DNA from: Chrysogorgia sp. JL179-B06
Lineage: Eukaryota > Cnidaria > Anthozoa > Scleralcyonacea > Chrysogorgiidae
Direction: 5' to 3'
DNA length: 64,000 nucleotides
Assembly: GCA_035772405.1 (NCBI GenBank)
Contig: JAYKKM010000224.1
Coordinates: 3,492,501-3,556,500 of the forward strand
How positions within the stretch are numbered: the stretch's first letter is position 1; the number at the start of each line of letters is the position of its first letter. Below are positions 24,448 to 33,990 of the stretch, one piece after another. The position numbers were made by a program, and so were the translations under genes. The notes beneath the pieces were generated by a model. The model worked only from the letters and a program-made list of their open reading frames with translations, was not told where the DNA came from and did no database searches.

Positions 24448-25353
24448 CTAACTTCTCTTGTAGAGAGAAAAGCAGCGCCAATTTTTTTTCAGGCCATCTC
24501 TGATATTCATGTTAGCAGCTTTTGCTTCTTTTGCTGCATTTGTAATAGATTGAGAACATTCAGTTTCATCTTTAGTAAAATATGAGCAGACATATGTTAT
24601 GCATTTGTAGTGATTGAATACAGGTTGCAAGTCAACATTTGCTGCAAATCCCTTAACACCAGCAACAAAGTAGTTGTTAATAAAACAGCTGTCAACAGGC
24701 CTTTTAAGGTGCAACTCAAAATCAGAGTCTGGTGATATTGATAGAGCCCAGTAATATTCATCCTCAGTGATACCTACTGATTTTAAAATATCTGCATCAT
24801 TTAATGTTTCATTATAATCTGGCTTGGATGGGTTTAATACTTCATCTATTTTCTGTTTGACTGAGGTCAGAATCTGTGTTCGCCTGTCGAGTATATTACT
24901 CTTGATTTCCTCATCTAGATCATCATTAAGAGGTTCTGCTACTATTGTGCTTTTGGTAAAAAATTGATCAAAATTAAATCTACAACTAATATTTTTGTAT
25001 TTTCTGCAGGTTTTAGAATGATTGTGCTTTTGATAAGTTTTAACTAACTCATGTAACTCTGGTTCTGTTTCCTCATCTGGAAGATAGGCTTGTACATGGT
25101 TATCTATAAATCGTATGTAAGATTCTTTGTTGTCAGATGTCAGTTTGGGGCAATCAGAAGTCCATATTAATGCATGTAAATGAGGTGATCCTCTCATTTG
25201 AAATTCAATACGGAGTGCATAATAGATTATTTTACCTATTGGGTTTTTTTGGAGAAGTTCAGTGAAAAATGTTTCAACTCTATGTTGAAAATGCTTTGCA
25301 ACAACAACAGGATTAAGATTTAGCATTGAACATCTTTCATTGTAAGACTTCAA
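24448..25353 (-). pseudogene. Helentron Rep (rolling-circle initiator) region
   Basis: A 301-residue frame with NPVVVAKHFQHRVETFF and RIEFQMRGSPHLHALIW, containing the HLH metal-binding motif of HUH-type Rep proteins. Further on is the region with VDSCFINNYFVAGVKGFAANVD and ITYVCSYFTKDE, where the catalytic tyrosine(s) of the Rep lie (Y near ...YVCSYFTK). Both ends are frameshifted against neighbours. In the family Rep nicks and rejoins single strands. Confidence 0.85.
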
Positions 25354-26395
25354 CTTGTTCTTCAGTCATGTTTTTTCCTTGTGTTCTAGCTATAATCTGA
25401 AATAACTCAGACCATCTAAGATCAGCGCATGATAATGTCATAAACCATGTTGGAATCCCAAGTTGTTTTACCATGGCTACTACTTCATACATAAATGTTT
25501 GCCAGTAGGGTGGTGTGCCTGGAATTTGCCTTAAAAACAAATATGCCTGATCTTGACAAATTAAACCTTTTAATTTGTCTACATCTGATTTTATTTGAGA
25601 TGCATGAGTTACAGGTTGGCCATGAATTTTTTTTAAGGCTTTATTAATACTATCTGATCCTTTTTTTTGTTCTGTAACAAACTGTGCAAAGAAAAGATAT
25701 TCTGGGTTAGTGGCATACCTTCCACTATAATGTAAAAGTCTAGCATTGAAGTACTTTACCGGTGATAATTTAATCATTCTATCGTCTGTGTAGCCAAACC
25801 GGCCTTTTGGAAACAACACTGGAAATGCAAGCTCTTCACAGTTTGTGTCTCTCATTATTGATACAGGATGTTTGTTTTCTCCAGGTGCAATATTGTACAC
25901 TTCATTCCCTAATGAACAATTTTTATTAGTTTGTATTGCTACAGGACAATCTGGTAATACAGACTGCAAACATGTCTCATTAGTTGCTTGTCTATATTCA
26001 TTCAATGGGTCATCTTGTTCTTCTGTATCATCATGATTGGTAATGTCTTGCTTGCAGTTTTCTGTTAAGGTGTTTTCATTTTTATCATAATTTACACCTG
26101 AAGTATTGTCATCTGGTTCAAAACTGGTAAGTTTTGCACTGATATTTTGAATATCAATTGTAATATTATTATACAATGGATTGTTTAACTTAAGCCAGTT
26201 AAGTGCATCAAGAATGAACTGAGGACGCACTGCTTGAAAATACACATAACCTCTGAATTCAAGTTTTCGTTTAAGTTTCAACATTATAATACCTGATCTT
26301 TCAGGTGGCCGTGGTAAAATCTTACATGTGTCATCACATTCAACAGGCACATTACATATTGCTCCCTTGACTTTTCTTTGCTGTCCTTTTGGCAT
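25337..26395 (-). pseudogene. Helentron Helitron-like N-terminal domain
   Basis: A 352-residue frame with GAICNVPVE and ILPRPPERSG (conserved entry to the Helitron-like region), ELAFPVLFPKGRFGY, KYFNARLLHYSGRYA, PPYWQTFMYEVVAMVKQLGIPTWFMTLSCADLRW. These match the domain placed just before the HUH motif. A frameshift at about 26,380 joins it to the Cys-rich part upstream, and another at about 25,345 to the HUH part. Confidence 0.85.
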
Positions 26396-27014
26396 TAATT
26401 ACTATTATCTTTTCAAAAACTATTCGCTGGGTAATAAGAATTTGTTCAAGTTTTTCTAAACATGCAAGTTCACCTGGTATTTTGTCAACATACATGTTAT
26501 TACATATTGCCTGGCATGGAATTTTGCCTTTAGATACCTTTGAATGGCAGGTTTTACAAATGTATTCTTTCTCATCAAATGACTTTATATCAGTGAAGAG
26601 AGTTTCATTGGCATTGATGTATTTATTTTTATGTAACAGCATGACTGATTTTCTGTAGAGCAATCGGTTGCATACAGAACATATGTAATAAGGGCCTTCT
26701 TTAATTTTATTTTTAAACCTGGATATATAATCATCCAAATCATGCATCAAGGGATTAATGTTTGCTTCTCTCACTTTTTTGCTTGCCTTTTTGCATTTTT
26801 CAAGTTTCTTCGCTTTTTTAATTGGATCCATAGATTGGTATTTTTGTTTCACTCTTGTTTTGTTTTTCTTTAGACATGCTTCTTTTTCTTTTAACCCAAT
26901 AGCTTTGTATGTTTTAGATTTTTTTGTTAAAAGTTCATCTTTTTTGTATGGATCTATTGATTTATATTTTTTCGTATTTATTTCAAGGAGAACTTCCTTT
27001 TTCATAGGATCCAT
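26352..27014 (-). pseudogene. Helentron Lys-rich repeats and Cys-rich (zinc) region
   Basis: The first 75 residues are 13-19-residue repeats of the type KKYKSIDPYKKDELL. Then come CSVCNRLLYRKSV and YICKTCHSK (two CxxC pairs), and PCQAICNNMYVDKIPGELACLEKLEQILITQRIVFEKI, the conserved stretch before the Helitron N-domain. Part of the same broken polyprotein. Confidence 0.75.
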
Positions 27015-27025
27015 ACTTTTGTAGT

Positions 27026-28654
27026 TTAAAGCAGCCTTTTTTTACGTAATTTCTGACTTAATTTTTTTTGTAGCAGGTTCCAAATTTGCATACCATATAT
27101 CAAAGTTATTTTTACTTTTGTCAGCAAGTAACCTTTTTGTGTGGTAGACTTGTGCTTTCTTACAATCGTTTGCCTTTCTGATTTTGTCAATTCAGATGAA
27201 CAGGACATAAATTGAATGTTGTAGTCTATTTGCACACATTGAAGTTTGTGTGTAACAATATTGCACAATTGATTAATAACAGAATCACAATCGGTAAATT
27301 TTTCAAATAAATTAATTGTTTGGCTTTCATTACATGTCACCAAAAAATATTTTGTTTTTTGCCTTGTATTATTTGCATACTGAAAAATGCAGGCTAAGCA
27401 ATAATTTGAAAGCCACAGCAAAAATCCTGTATTTTCTGTAATGTTGTCTAAAATTAAACTTTTAAGGACTAGTTTACTATAAACAGAGGTAGAACATAAT
27501 ATCCCCTGGTGTCTTGAACTAAATACTATATTCATATTTTTACCGTATATCGATACATTTTGTGGCAAAGAATTACATGAAAACTTATTTTCATCATTTA
27601 ATGCTTGCTGGTAAATCAATATGCCATGTTCGGCAACAGCACTTAAAGACGCATCATTCCAGTAACTACATGTCATAATAGTAGAAAAGCAAATAGAATA
27701 AAGGCATATTGCACAACATTGTCCAGAAGAAACGAAATTGTCATTAAATGTCTCATCATATGTTGGTGAACAGCAATTTAAACTTGACTCAGATGTGTTG
27801 GTATCACTGATCTGATTGGTATGTATACTTGTATTTGTAATTTGTGTAAATTTCCCAACAGTAATTTTAATGCCTTTAAGCTCAAATAAAACATCAAGTT
27901 TATATACGTTTTTGAAATATTCTATCAAGTTATCAATTGAATTTACTTCCAACAACACACATGTTCCATGTGGATGGGCCATACCAAATGAATCTCTTGC
28001 ATGAGAATCAAATATTTTTAATAAACCATTTGGGATAGTATAAATAGATACAGTATTACATCCGATCGTTAACAAAAATGAATTATAAGTTTCTTGTACT
28101 AAACTTTGTAATGCACAATCTAAAGGCATGACATATGGGATGTTTTCATTGAAAGTAGCTGCATGCAGATTACCGGAATAACTTTCACTGAACTCAAGTT
28201 GATAATTTGTGTTTAGTACTGTGACCATGGTTGGTAATTCCGTTAGTAATAAATAAGATTGCCCTGATAATCTTGATAATGCAGAATATAATTCATTCCC
28301 AATATTCATAATTTGAATCAGGTCTTCTGGCTCAGTTATTGATATGTGACTATAGTTATATATCAAAGCACACAAACTCATAGCAACACATTGTTGTCCT
28401 GCATTTGGACCAAAAACATCAACATTACCTTGACTATAAGGTGCATGAATAGTTTTACTGGGGTCAATAAAAGTAGGCCCAGGATTCTTCTCAATGTCTC
28501 TACTAAGATTAAACGTGCAGCAATTTATTCTGTGGTTTAAGTTCTGGTAAGTACAGGTAGCTGTTTTTGAATTATTTGGACCTAGGGGTTTTATAGATGA
28601 CTTGTATCTCTTTTTATTATTTTTTAAAAATAAATTCAGAAGTTTGTTTTCCAC
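27026..28654 (-). CDS. Helentron leader: 2A-like motif plus cysteine-protease-like domain
   Basis: A 542-residue frame. Residues 53-60 are DIEKNPGP, an exact match to the 2A (StopGo) consensus D(V/I)ExNPGP, placing a predicted ribosomal break between Gly59 and Pro60. Directly after it is a domain with GPNAGQQCVAMSL (Cys89) and LLKIFDSHARDSFG (Asp216, His218), followed by a TCVLLEV strand. This resembles the papain-fold herpesvirus-tegument-type deubiquitinase/OTU-like proteases seen in some Helitrons. The 2A would release a small N-terminal peptide and a protease-led polyprotein. The frame breaks near 27,026 into the next segment. Confidence 0.75.
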   Translation of the reverse strand: MENKLLNLFLKNNKKRYKSSIKPLGPNNSKTATCTYQNLNHRINCCTFNLSRDIEKNPGPTFIDPSKTIHAPYSQGNVDVFGPNAGQQCVAMSLCALIYNYSHISITEPEDLIQIMNIGNELYSALSRLSGQSYLLLTELPTMVTVLNTNYQLEFSESYSGNLHAATFNENIPYVMPLDCALQSLVQETYNSFLLTIGCNTVSIYTIPNGLLKIFDSHARDSFGMAHPHGTCVLLEVNSIDNLIEYFKNVYKLDVLFELKGIKITVGKFTQITNTSIHTNQISDTNTSESSLNCCSPTYDETFNDNFVSSGQCCAICLYSICFSTIMTCSYWNDASLSAVAEHGILIYQQALNDENKFSCNSLPQNVSIYGKNMNIVFSSRHQGILCSTSVYSKLVLKSLILDNITENTGFLLWLSNYCLACIFQYANNTRQKTKYFLVTCNESQTINLFEKFTDCDSVINQLCNIVTHKLQCVQIDYNIQFMSCSSELTKSERQTIVRKHKSTTQKGYLLTKVKITLIYGMQIWNLLQKKLSQKLRKKRLL

Positions 28655-28844
28655 GTTGTCTTGAAGATTCTTGTAGACATTTTGCTTTTTTAATAAGTTG
28701 GGGTAAATACCTTACTTGCTCACTCAGTAACTTTTTACGTTCACGGCTAAATGCATAAAGCAAGCAATGAATTCGGTAAGACCTGGGTATATTTCTTTTA
28801 ATGTGCTTTCGAACCAGTTTACGTAATTTTCTAGTTTTTGTCAA
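28617..28844 (-). CDS. Helentron N-terminal basic leader
   Basis: A 75-residue Lys/Arg-rich frame (LRKLVRKHIKRNIPRSYR, SRERKKLLSEQVRYLPQLIKKAKCLQ). It overlaps the start of the 2A-containing frame by about 38 bases in another phase, so it is probably the true N-terminus joined by a frameshift. Resembles a DNA-binding or coiled leader; no named domain. Confidence 0.5.
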   Translation of the reverse strand: MTKTRKLRKLVRKHIKRNIPRSYRIHCLLYAFSRERKKLLSEQVRYLPQLIKKAKCLQESSRQRGKQTSEFIFKK

Positions 28845-28859
28845 AAGGCGAGATATTTT

Positions 28860-29829
28860 TTAGCTGGGATTCTGCTAGGCTCTCGACACGTCGTCGTCGA
28901 CCAATATGGCGGTTGTTTCTCACTTCAATTACAATAAATTTATCATAACGAGATCTACATAATTGCTTTGTGGTATAGTTGGAGAAGAATCTGAGTCAAT
29001 ACCAGTAAAAAGCTGTGACGATAACTTGGAACTGTTTATTTCACAATTACGGGTAAAATTTCAAGTGAAACAGGGTTATCCGATGGTGACTGTGTCTGCA
29101 GTAATTGTGAATCATTAATGATCGATGTATAAAATAAAATATACACACTTGATGGCACTCCAAAGTGTTGAATCGCATCGACTCTATTTTGCATGGCATG
29201 ACTAACATCGCAATAAAGAATACAGGCATAAATAAAGCAAATGACAAATATGATAGTTACCTCAATACATTTAACGTATTTCCAATTCCATACAGGGTTC
29301 ATATGTTGAGTCTCTTCGGCTACTATCAAGACAGCATCATCAAGATTCTTTGATCTTCTATTTACAGGATTTAAACAACTCAATGGCCGATAGTTTTTAT
29401 ATAGCATTGCATCCCCAAGTTTATACTCGTGTTTATTTTTGTTCGTTTGGCATTCATATGTTTATCGAGATTCATTGTAAACTCTGTCAGATCGCGGACC
29501 AACCCGTTTCGAAATCGCCCGTCATCTTTTGGTGTAGGTCTACCGCGATCGGTGTGTGCAATTGTAAGCATTGTGAGCGTATTCATTATCATCAAGACGG
29601 TGGTCAACATGGCTTGACTTTGAACAGTTTTACAATACTACGAACAAAGTTCACAAACTGGAAACGCTGGAATATTACTCTGCAGATAGATATGAGCTGA
29701 TCATGTGATCTGCTAGCACGCGCATATTTCATCCTAACACGTGATCAGCGCACGTGATTGAATGCTTAAATATCGTCCACCGCGTGTCATCGGCCTCTTT
29801 TTCACGGCACTTTCAACGAGAATAAAATC
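28860..29829. other. Host upstream region with possible promoter
   Basis: Between the Helentron start and the OB-fold-like gene. Several minus-strand frames (29,036-29,407 with one hydrophobic segment VTIIFVICFIYACIL; 29,380-29,610) lack recognisable domains and are not convincing. At 29,695-29,790 are repeated TGATCATGTGATC, CACGTGATCAG and GCACGTGATTG boxes (E-box-like CACGTG) upstream of the next ATG, plausibly the promoter of that gene. Confidence 0.4.
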
Positions 29830-30021
29830 ATGTCCGATAATATCATAGGTTATGTCCATCAACTTTCTCCCGTAAAGAAAGGGAAATCAGCAGAATACAG
29901 TGATTTCGAGATACAGTTGAAACATGAACAAATGAACGGTGTATGTTTTTCGCACGTCAAGAGAAAACTGTTGGAAGAAGCTGCAGTTAATATGAAACCA
30001 TTAAAGATCAGTCATTTTGTT
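29830..30021 (+). pseudogene. Small OB-fold/RPA-like host gene, first part, cut by Polinton
   Basis: The ATG at 29,830 opens a frame with IIGYVHQLSPVKKGKSAEYSDFE and VCFSHVKRKLLEEA, reminiscent of single-strand-binding OB-fold proteins common in aquatic invertebrates (inference, no database check). The Polinton starts right after codon GTT at 30,021. Beyond it, 63,687 continues in the same phase (AGSFCGKPSIKINNMTRISD), and beyond the MITE at 63,952 again in phase. The 93-residue frame that runs on into the Polinton end is therefore a chimera. Whether the gene is host or belonged to the Helentron next door (some Helitrons carry RPA-like genes) is open. Confidence 0.65.
30016..30021. repeat. 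Target-site duplication TTTGTT, left copy
   Basis: TTTGTT here and at 63,681-63,686 immediately flank the inverted termini. Six-base duplications are the rule for Maverick/Polinton integrases. Confidence 0.9.
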
Positions 30022-31005
30022 AGTAGTAATAATATATATATTATTATTATCAATGTGTTAGGGACTGGACTGAGCTCTAAGCCAATCAGAATCGAGTATG
30101 ATTTGAATTGACCAATCAGAGCACAGTCCAGTCCCATATTTCCAGGGGGGTTGAATAGTTTTAAGGTGTGGTCACCCTGTAAAGAGCGACCAGTGATCAA
30201 ATCAGGGGGGATATGCACCTGGTCGTATACAAGAGGTTTTTTGTATTAAAATTAGTCAAAAAGTGGTCGCGGTCAAGAGTATATATATCACTTTGGTCGT
30301 GTTGTTGTACGACCAGTTTTATAGTCGTCCCTGAACGACCAGAGAGTTTGAAGGTCATTCAAGGTGAATAGTGTTAAGCAAGTACCAAACATGTCTAAAG
30401 CGAAACATCACCAAATTGGACTCTGTTAAGTTTAACCGAGTCCAATTTGGTGATGTTTTACTCTAGACATGTTTTGGTTTCTGGGTAAACTATTCCCCAC
30501 TGATCATCAATTATTCGGAACACGAAATTCTACGACTAAACTTCCTGTTCCTGATCCATCACCGCTTTCAACACTCCATATAGCATCCGTGCCAGCACTT
30601 AGACAAAGCATCATCACACTGTGATATATATACTGACACACACACCATGTTTTTGAAAAAAATACAAAAAATTCTATTATACATAACCATCATACCTCAC
30701 CCGATGTGATGTATACTTACGTGCACGTGCCATCCAAAAACGCCATATTTTTATTTGAAGACTTGTAATGATGTTTGAAAATAAAAATAAACAGTTTTGA
30801 ACTGTCCTTATTTTTATTTGAAAGAGTAGTCATGTTTATTGAAATAAAAATAAGCATTTTGAATTAATCATAGAAATTTCCGCCATGGAGCTCTTACCTC
30901 GACGCCATCTTATGGCCGAATGACTGATATTCTCTAGTTACTGTATATTTAAAAAGGATCTCAAAATATTTTAAGAGGATATATCTCATAAAAATTATTT
31001 GGATG
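30022..31005. repeat. Left terminal inverted repeat of the Polinton
   Basis: Matches the reverse complement of 62,985-63,680 from the outer end (AGTAGTAATAAT) through the CCAATCAG-bearing block, a GGTCGT/ACGACC-rich block (30,180-30,350) and the ATGGCGTCGAGG-type block near 30,890-30,920. It is longer than the right copy because of an insertion at 30,381-30,610 and small indels. The GACCAG/CTGGTC words repeated in it could be protein-binding or replication-origin sites. Confidence 0.93.
30381..30610. mobile_element. 230-bp insertion in left inverted repeat, with foldback
   Basis: Absent from the right terminal repeat. AAGCA stands at both edges (30,376-30,380 and 30,606-30,610), a likely 5-bp duplication. 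Its first 100 bases fold back (ACCAAACATGTCTA...TAGACATGTTTTGGT, with CACCAAATTGGACTC mirrored). Post-integration insertion. Confidence 0.7.
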
Positions 31006-31645
31006 TTTCTTCCAAAAAAGTTTTGAGAGAGATAGAGTTTTGAAAAAACCTTAAAATAATTTTAGATGAAATATCCAATAAAAATATTAGAGGAAAAAGT
31101 TACTGTAAAAGTGTTTTATTAAATTTGGAGAAAAACACCAAATAAATTTTAAGAGATTTGTTTAGTATATAAGCAGATGTTATTTCATATTTTATCAGTT
31201 GTGTTGTGTTTTGCTCGCTTGTAAGTTGTGCTTCGGCACAAGACTCTGACATCTTCCGATGTTCTGTTTTTTATTAAAACTGCATCGGTGCGCGATCAAC
31301 CCGTAGTCGAATTTGCGATTCGAATGAGATTGGCTCAGGTCCATAGCGACAATCTGGTCATCCCTTGTTCAATGAATTGCTTATTTTACGCAAGGGTTGT
31401 TCGTTAGCATATGATGAAAGAGTTAGCTATAGTAAAAACACACACACGATGGAGAAGTTTGGATGAATATATTTACACACACGAAAACAATAAATTTTTT
31501 ACATGAATAAATTTGTGATGTCTTTGAACGGTTTTCTGGTAGGGTATAATACCCCTCTGTATACTACCCCTACAAATTAAAATTAAATATTTATTGTTTT
31601 ATTTTTTTCCAAATGTTGCACACCTACAAATTAAAATATAAATAT

Positions 31646-32078
31646 TCATTTCATTTTAATCATAGTGTCAGTACTCTCGAAGTACATAAATTGCTCACCT
31701 CGCGTGTCAACGTATCCCCACACGCGAGGGTCATCGTCTTCTTCTTCGGGTACCCGCGGTTCGTACTCGTCAAAGTCGAATTCCGTATCCGGTTGGACAC
31801 GGAATGCCCACTCGCTCTCTCCATCTAAATCGCGTACCAGGAGTACCCCCGGAACGGTATCTGGGACATCTTCGTCTTCTATGGGGGGAGGAGGGATGGT
31901 TTCTTTCTAAGAGAAATAAAAAAACATAATAAATACATGTCGTTTGTATAGTAAAAACATTTTAGCGCTATCTTACATTTTCTTCTTTCTTTTCCGGTGC
32001 TTTTTTGTTTGTGTCGCTTGGTTCCTTGTTGTAGTTGGAGGAGACGTCTGTGTGGTTTTGCTGTTCGTGGTCACCCAT
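31646..32078 (-). CDS. Spliced acidic protein, left arm (two exons)
   Basis: Exon 1 (31,977-32,078, 34 codons) begins MGDHEQQNHTDVSS and ends EKKEEN at a GTAAGA donor. A 70-nt intron (31,907-31,976) ends TTTCTCTTAG. Exon 2 (31,646-31,906) gives PPPPIEDEDVPD, VLLVRDLDGESEWAFRV and a YEPRVPEEEDDDPRVWGYV segment to a stop. Both exons are whole codons, so the join is in phase. A TATA-like TTATAAAATAAG lies ~65 bases upstream, with CCAATCAG boxes near 32,195 and 32,240. The middle resembles residues ~33-60 of the protein at 61,952 in the opposite arm (YGVRV...FEDFKPVKP). Function unknown; virus-like elements with introns use host splicing. Confidence 0.65.
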
Positions 32079-32144
32079 CTTTTTTTTGTTCGTCTGTTGC
32101 GTGCCAGCTTGAATTCGTTTTGAATTCGTTTTGATCCTTCGTGC

Positions 32145-32250
32145 TTATTTTATAATGACGCTCTCGGTCTATTACAATGGTTTGCGGTTTTAACCAATCA
32201 GAGTTTCTATAATCAAACCTCCCCCGTATCTAACCAATCAGAGCTTGTTC
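32145..32250 (-). promoter_or_regulatory. Promoter of the spliced left-arm gene: TATA plus paired CCAAT
   Basis: On the minus strand: two CTCTGATTGGTTA/CTGATTGGTTA boxes (inverted CCAAT, ~32,195-32,245), then ATTATAAAATAAGC about 65 bases before the ATG. The same CCAAT-CCAAT-TATA layout precedes the 33,991 gene and recurs at 37,140-37,210. Confidence 0.55.
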
Positions 32251-32279
32251 ATTAAACCCCTCATGTCAAAACAAGTGAA

Positions 32280-32821
32280 TTATTATAGGTGGGGAACAAT
32301 ACGTGTTGTTAAACGCTTAAGGACGCCGTATATATAATAAGCGTCGTGTTCTATTCCCACCCTTTATGTCAAAACAGTTTGATTAATGATAGGGTCGGAA
32401 CAATGAAGCTTAGGGATAATAAGCGTTTTGTTCTATCCCCTCCCTTTATGTCAAAACAGTATGATAAATAATAGGTAGGGAACAATGAATTTACTTGTTG
32501 GGATTAGCGACCATTTTGTTTATGTACTTTGATAGCTACGATTTTTTAATGAGTTCTAACCTTATTTACTTGTAGGGATTAGCGGCCATTTTGAAGGGAT
32601 TAGTCCCTGTGAAATATATATTTCCCGTGTTTAAATACGTCTATTTCTAGATATTTAAGCATTTTTATACTTATTTAAGCATATTTTTATGCTTTTTGAT
32701 ACTTTATTTTACACTTTTCACACATTTTAGTATATATTTTAAGATACCCGTGAGCGCGATAAGGAGAGCGTGTTAATTAATTCACACATGTCAAAATAGA
32801 TGATAATGGTTTTTTTAATGT
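32280..32821. other. Left-arm spacer with repeats
   Basis: Contains three degenerate copies of a TATGTCAAAACAGT...ATAGG(T/G)(A/C)GGAACAAT unit (about 32,263, 32,365, 32,447). No gene seen. Confidence 0.5.
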
Positions 32822-33145
32822 TTAACGTAATACTTCGGGGTTACAATACATCGTGTAAGAGTTTACAAAGAAGATATGTCTGCCCAAGAGATCTTCTTGA
32901 TTTTCCTGGCGATGAATCACAGCAACAATAATTCCAGCTTCGACTCCCATTCGGGTATTAAGAACAGAGGTGAGGTTAAAATCCTTTAGTATTATCCCGC
33001 GCCGGTTGTCTAACCAAATTTTATCTTCTCTCATGAAGTCCACCACATAAAAATCAGAGTCTTTGCATGTTGTATATAGAAATTCAGAAGTGTATAACTT
33101 CACGTTATCAAGTTTAATTTCGTTTATATCTATACTTGTTGCCAT
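32822..33145 (-). CDS. Arm-family A protein (107 aa)
   Basis: Hypothetical. Has the family pattern CKDSDFYVVDFM, then DNRRGIILKDFNLTSVLNTRMG and a VYF/IFFV-type strand before the C-terminus. The same order occurs at 62,595-62,921 (CKDSKLYAVVYM, NRRALIVKDLNPESYLNTELG), and a relative with CKDSRFRLVNYH and VLIKDENILSLLN at 57,682-58,342. Likely a small beta-rich accessory protein. Transcribed outward toward the left terminus. Confidence 0.7.
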   Translation of the reverse strand: MATSIDINEIKLDNVKLYTSEFLYTTCKDSDFYVVDFMREDKIWLDNRRGIILKDFNLTSVLNTRMGVEAGIIVAVIHRQENQEDLLGRHIFFVNSYTMYCNPEVLR

Positions 33146-33197
33146 CGTGTCTAATAATTAATGTTTTTAGCTAGAGATGGCTATATATACAAAGGGA

Positions 33198-33440
33198 TTA
33201 GTCTTTTACGATAAATATATATTGGTTGGTAAGATATATATTTTTACCAAACTTAGTGTGTTCGGATGAATCGAATTCGATTTTAAAATAATTGTTATGT
33301 GTATCGTTAAAGAAAAGTTCATACATCTGTATCGGTTCGCCAGCAGGTTTGGGTATTGGTCTTGAGCCGATTAACTGTAGATTTCGTTCACGAGATAGAG
33401 CCTTCATAGATATTATATCTATAAATTTTGCTTGATTCAT
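33198..33440 (-). CDS. Arm hypothetical protein (80 aa)
   Basis: Hypothetical, with RNLQLIGSRPIPKPAG then YELFFNDTHNNYFKIEF and NIYLTNQYIFIV; the last part recalls the terminal strand of family A. It overlaps the next gene's stop by four bases (33,437-33,440), so the two are probably co-transcribed or were one protein. Confidence 0.55.
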   Translation of the reverse strand: MNQAKFIDIISMKALSRERNLQLIGSRPIPKPAGEPIQMYELFFNDTHNNYFKIEFDSSEHTKFGKNIYLTNQYIFIVKD

Positions 33441-33700
33441 GGTTGATACGGCGGAGGTTCCTCGATTGCTACATGTAGAAACTGTCCGATCAAATGTGTA
33501 AAATCGTCCGATGAGTAGGTATATATATATTTCTCATCCCATAACAATAGTAGCTTATATAGTATTATTTCCGCACGTGCATTGTTGGGTAACATTTCCA
33601 CTTTACGACATTCAACCACGTAATATTCATTGTGTGAAAAATACTGTGCTAAATCGGTCAGTATTACTAACAGAGGATTTTCTTTTGTACCTGCTATCAT
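33437..33700 (-). CDS. Arm hypothetical protein (87 aa)
   Basis: Hypothetical. Contains HNEYYVVECRKVEMLPNN, RAEIILYKLLLLWDEKY and LIGQFLHVAIEEPPPYQP. Its strand pattern (YYVVE...RAEIILYK...LIGQFLHV) is loosely that of family A. A four-base ATGA-type overlap links it to 33,198-33,440. The C-terminal PPPYQP could act as a PPxY late-domain-like motif for NEDD4 ligases (PPPY present); that role is inference. Confidence 0.55.
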   Translation of the reverse strand: MIAGTKENPLLVILTDLAQYFSHNEYYVVECRKVEMLPNNARAEIILYKLLLLWDEKYIYTYSSDDFTHLIGQFLHVAIEEPPPYQP

Positions 33701-33859
33701 TTTGAAAGTGTTCTAAAAAAAATATGACTTCTAACGTGTGTTTTTATATCTTTCCGTGGAACGTTTTTACCGATAAATATTTTGGGGAATATGTACTGCA
33801 TTAAGTCAACAAAAAGATTTACATGTATAATCGTCGGAGCGCGTCTTATAATATTGATT

Positions 33860-33960
33860 TTATCATTCAACCAATGAGAATACACCGATATTTTATTATG
33901 GAATTAAGTTCAACCAATCAGGATACCCCATTTTTTTTAACGTGTTTTTTATAAACGTTT
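33860..33960 (+). promoter_or_regulatory. Promoter of the H3-tail-like gene
   Basis: CAACCAATGAGAATA (~33,868) and CAACCAATCAGGATA (~33,912) are two CCAAT boxes about 44 bases apart, followed by TTTTTTATAAACG (~33,945), a TATA-like box about 40 bases before ATG 33,991. Clean layout for host RNA polymerase II. Confidence 0.6.
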
Positions 33961-33990
33961 GTTCCTAATTTCTTTAGTCACAATATCATT

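Larger units (their letters stand above)
9393..28844 (-). mobile_element. Helentron-type rolling-circle transposon, decayed and interrupted
   Basis: Read on the minus strand from 28,844 down to 9,393, the region encodes a basic leader, a 2A-like motif with a cysteine-protease-like domain, a Cys-rich segment, a Helitron N-terminal/Rep region with the HLH metal motif, a Pif1-type helicase and an AP-endonuclease-like (EEP) domain. A separate EEP domain after the helicase separates Helentrons from canonical Helitrons. The coding frame is broken at six or more places and by the EnSpm insertion at 11,143-23,168. Precise ends were not found. Confidence 0.8.

Noticed and set aside
29036..29610. Minus-strand frames upstream of the OB-fold-like gene
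   Set aside because: No domain, no start context; one hydrophobic segment alone is not enough.
30012..30218. Frame MHIPPDLITG... present in both Polinton ends
   Set aside because: Lies entirely in the terminal inverted repeats and crosses the element border; no domain, no promoter.
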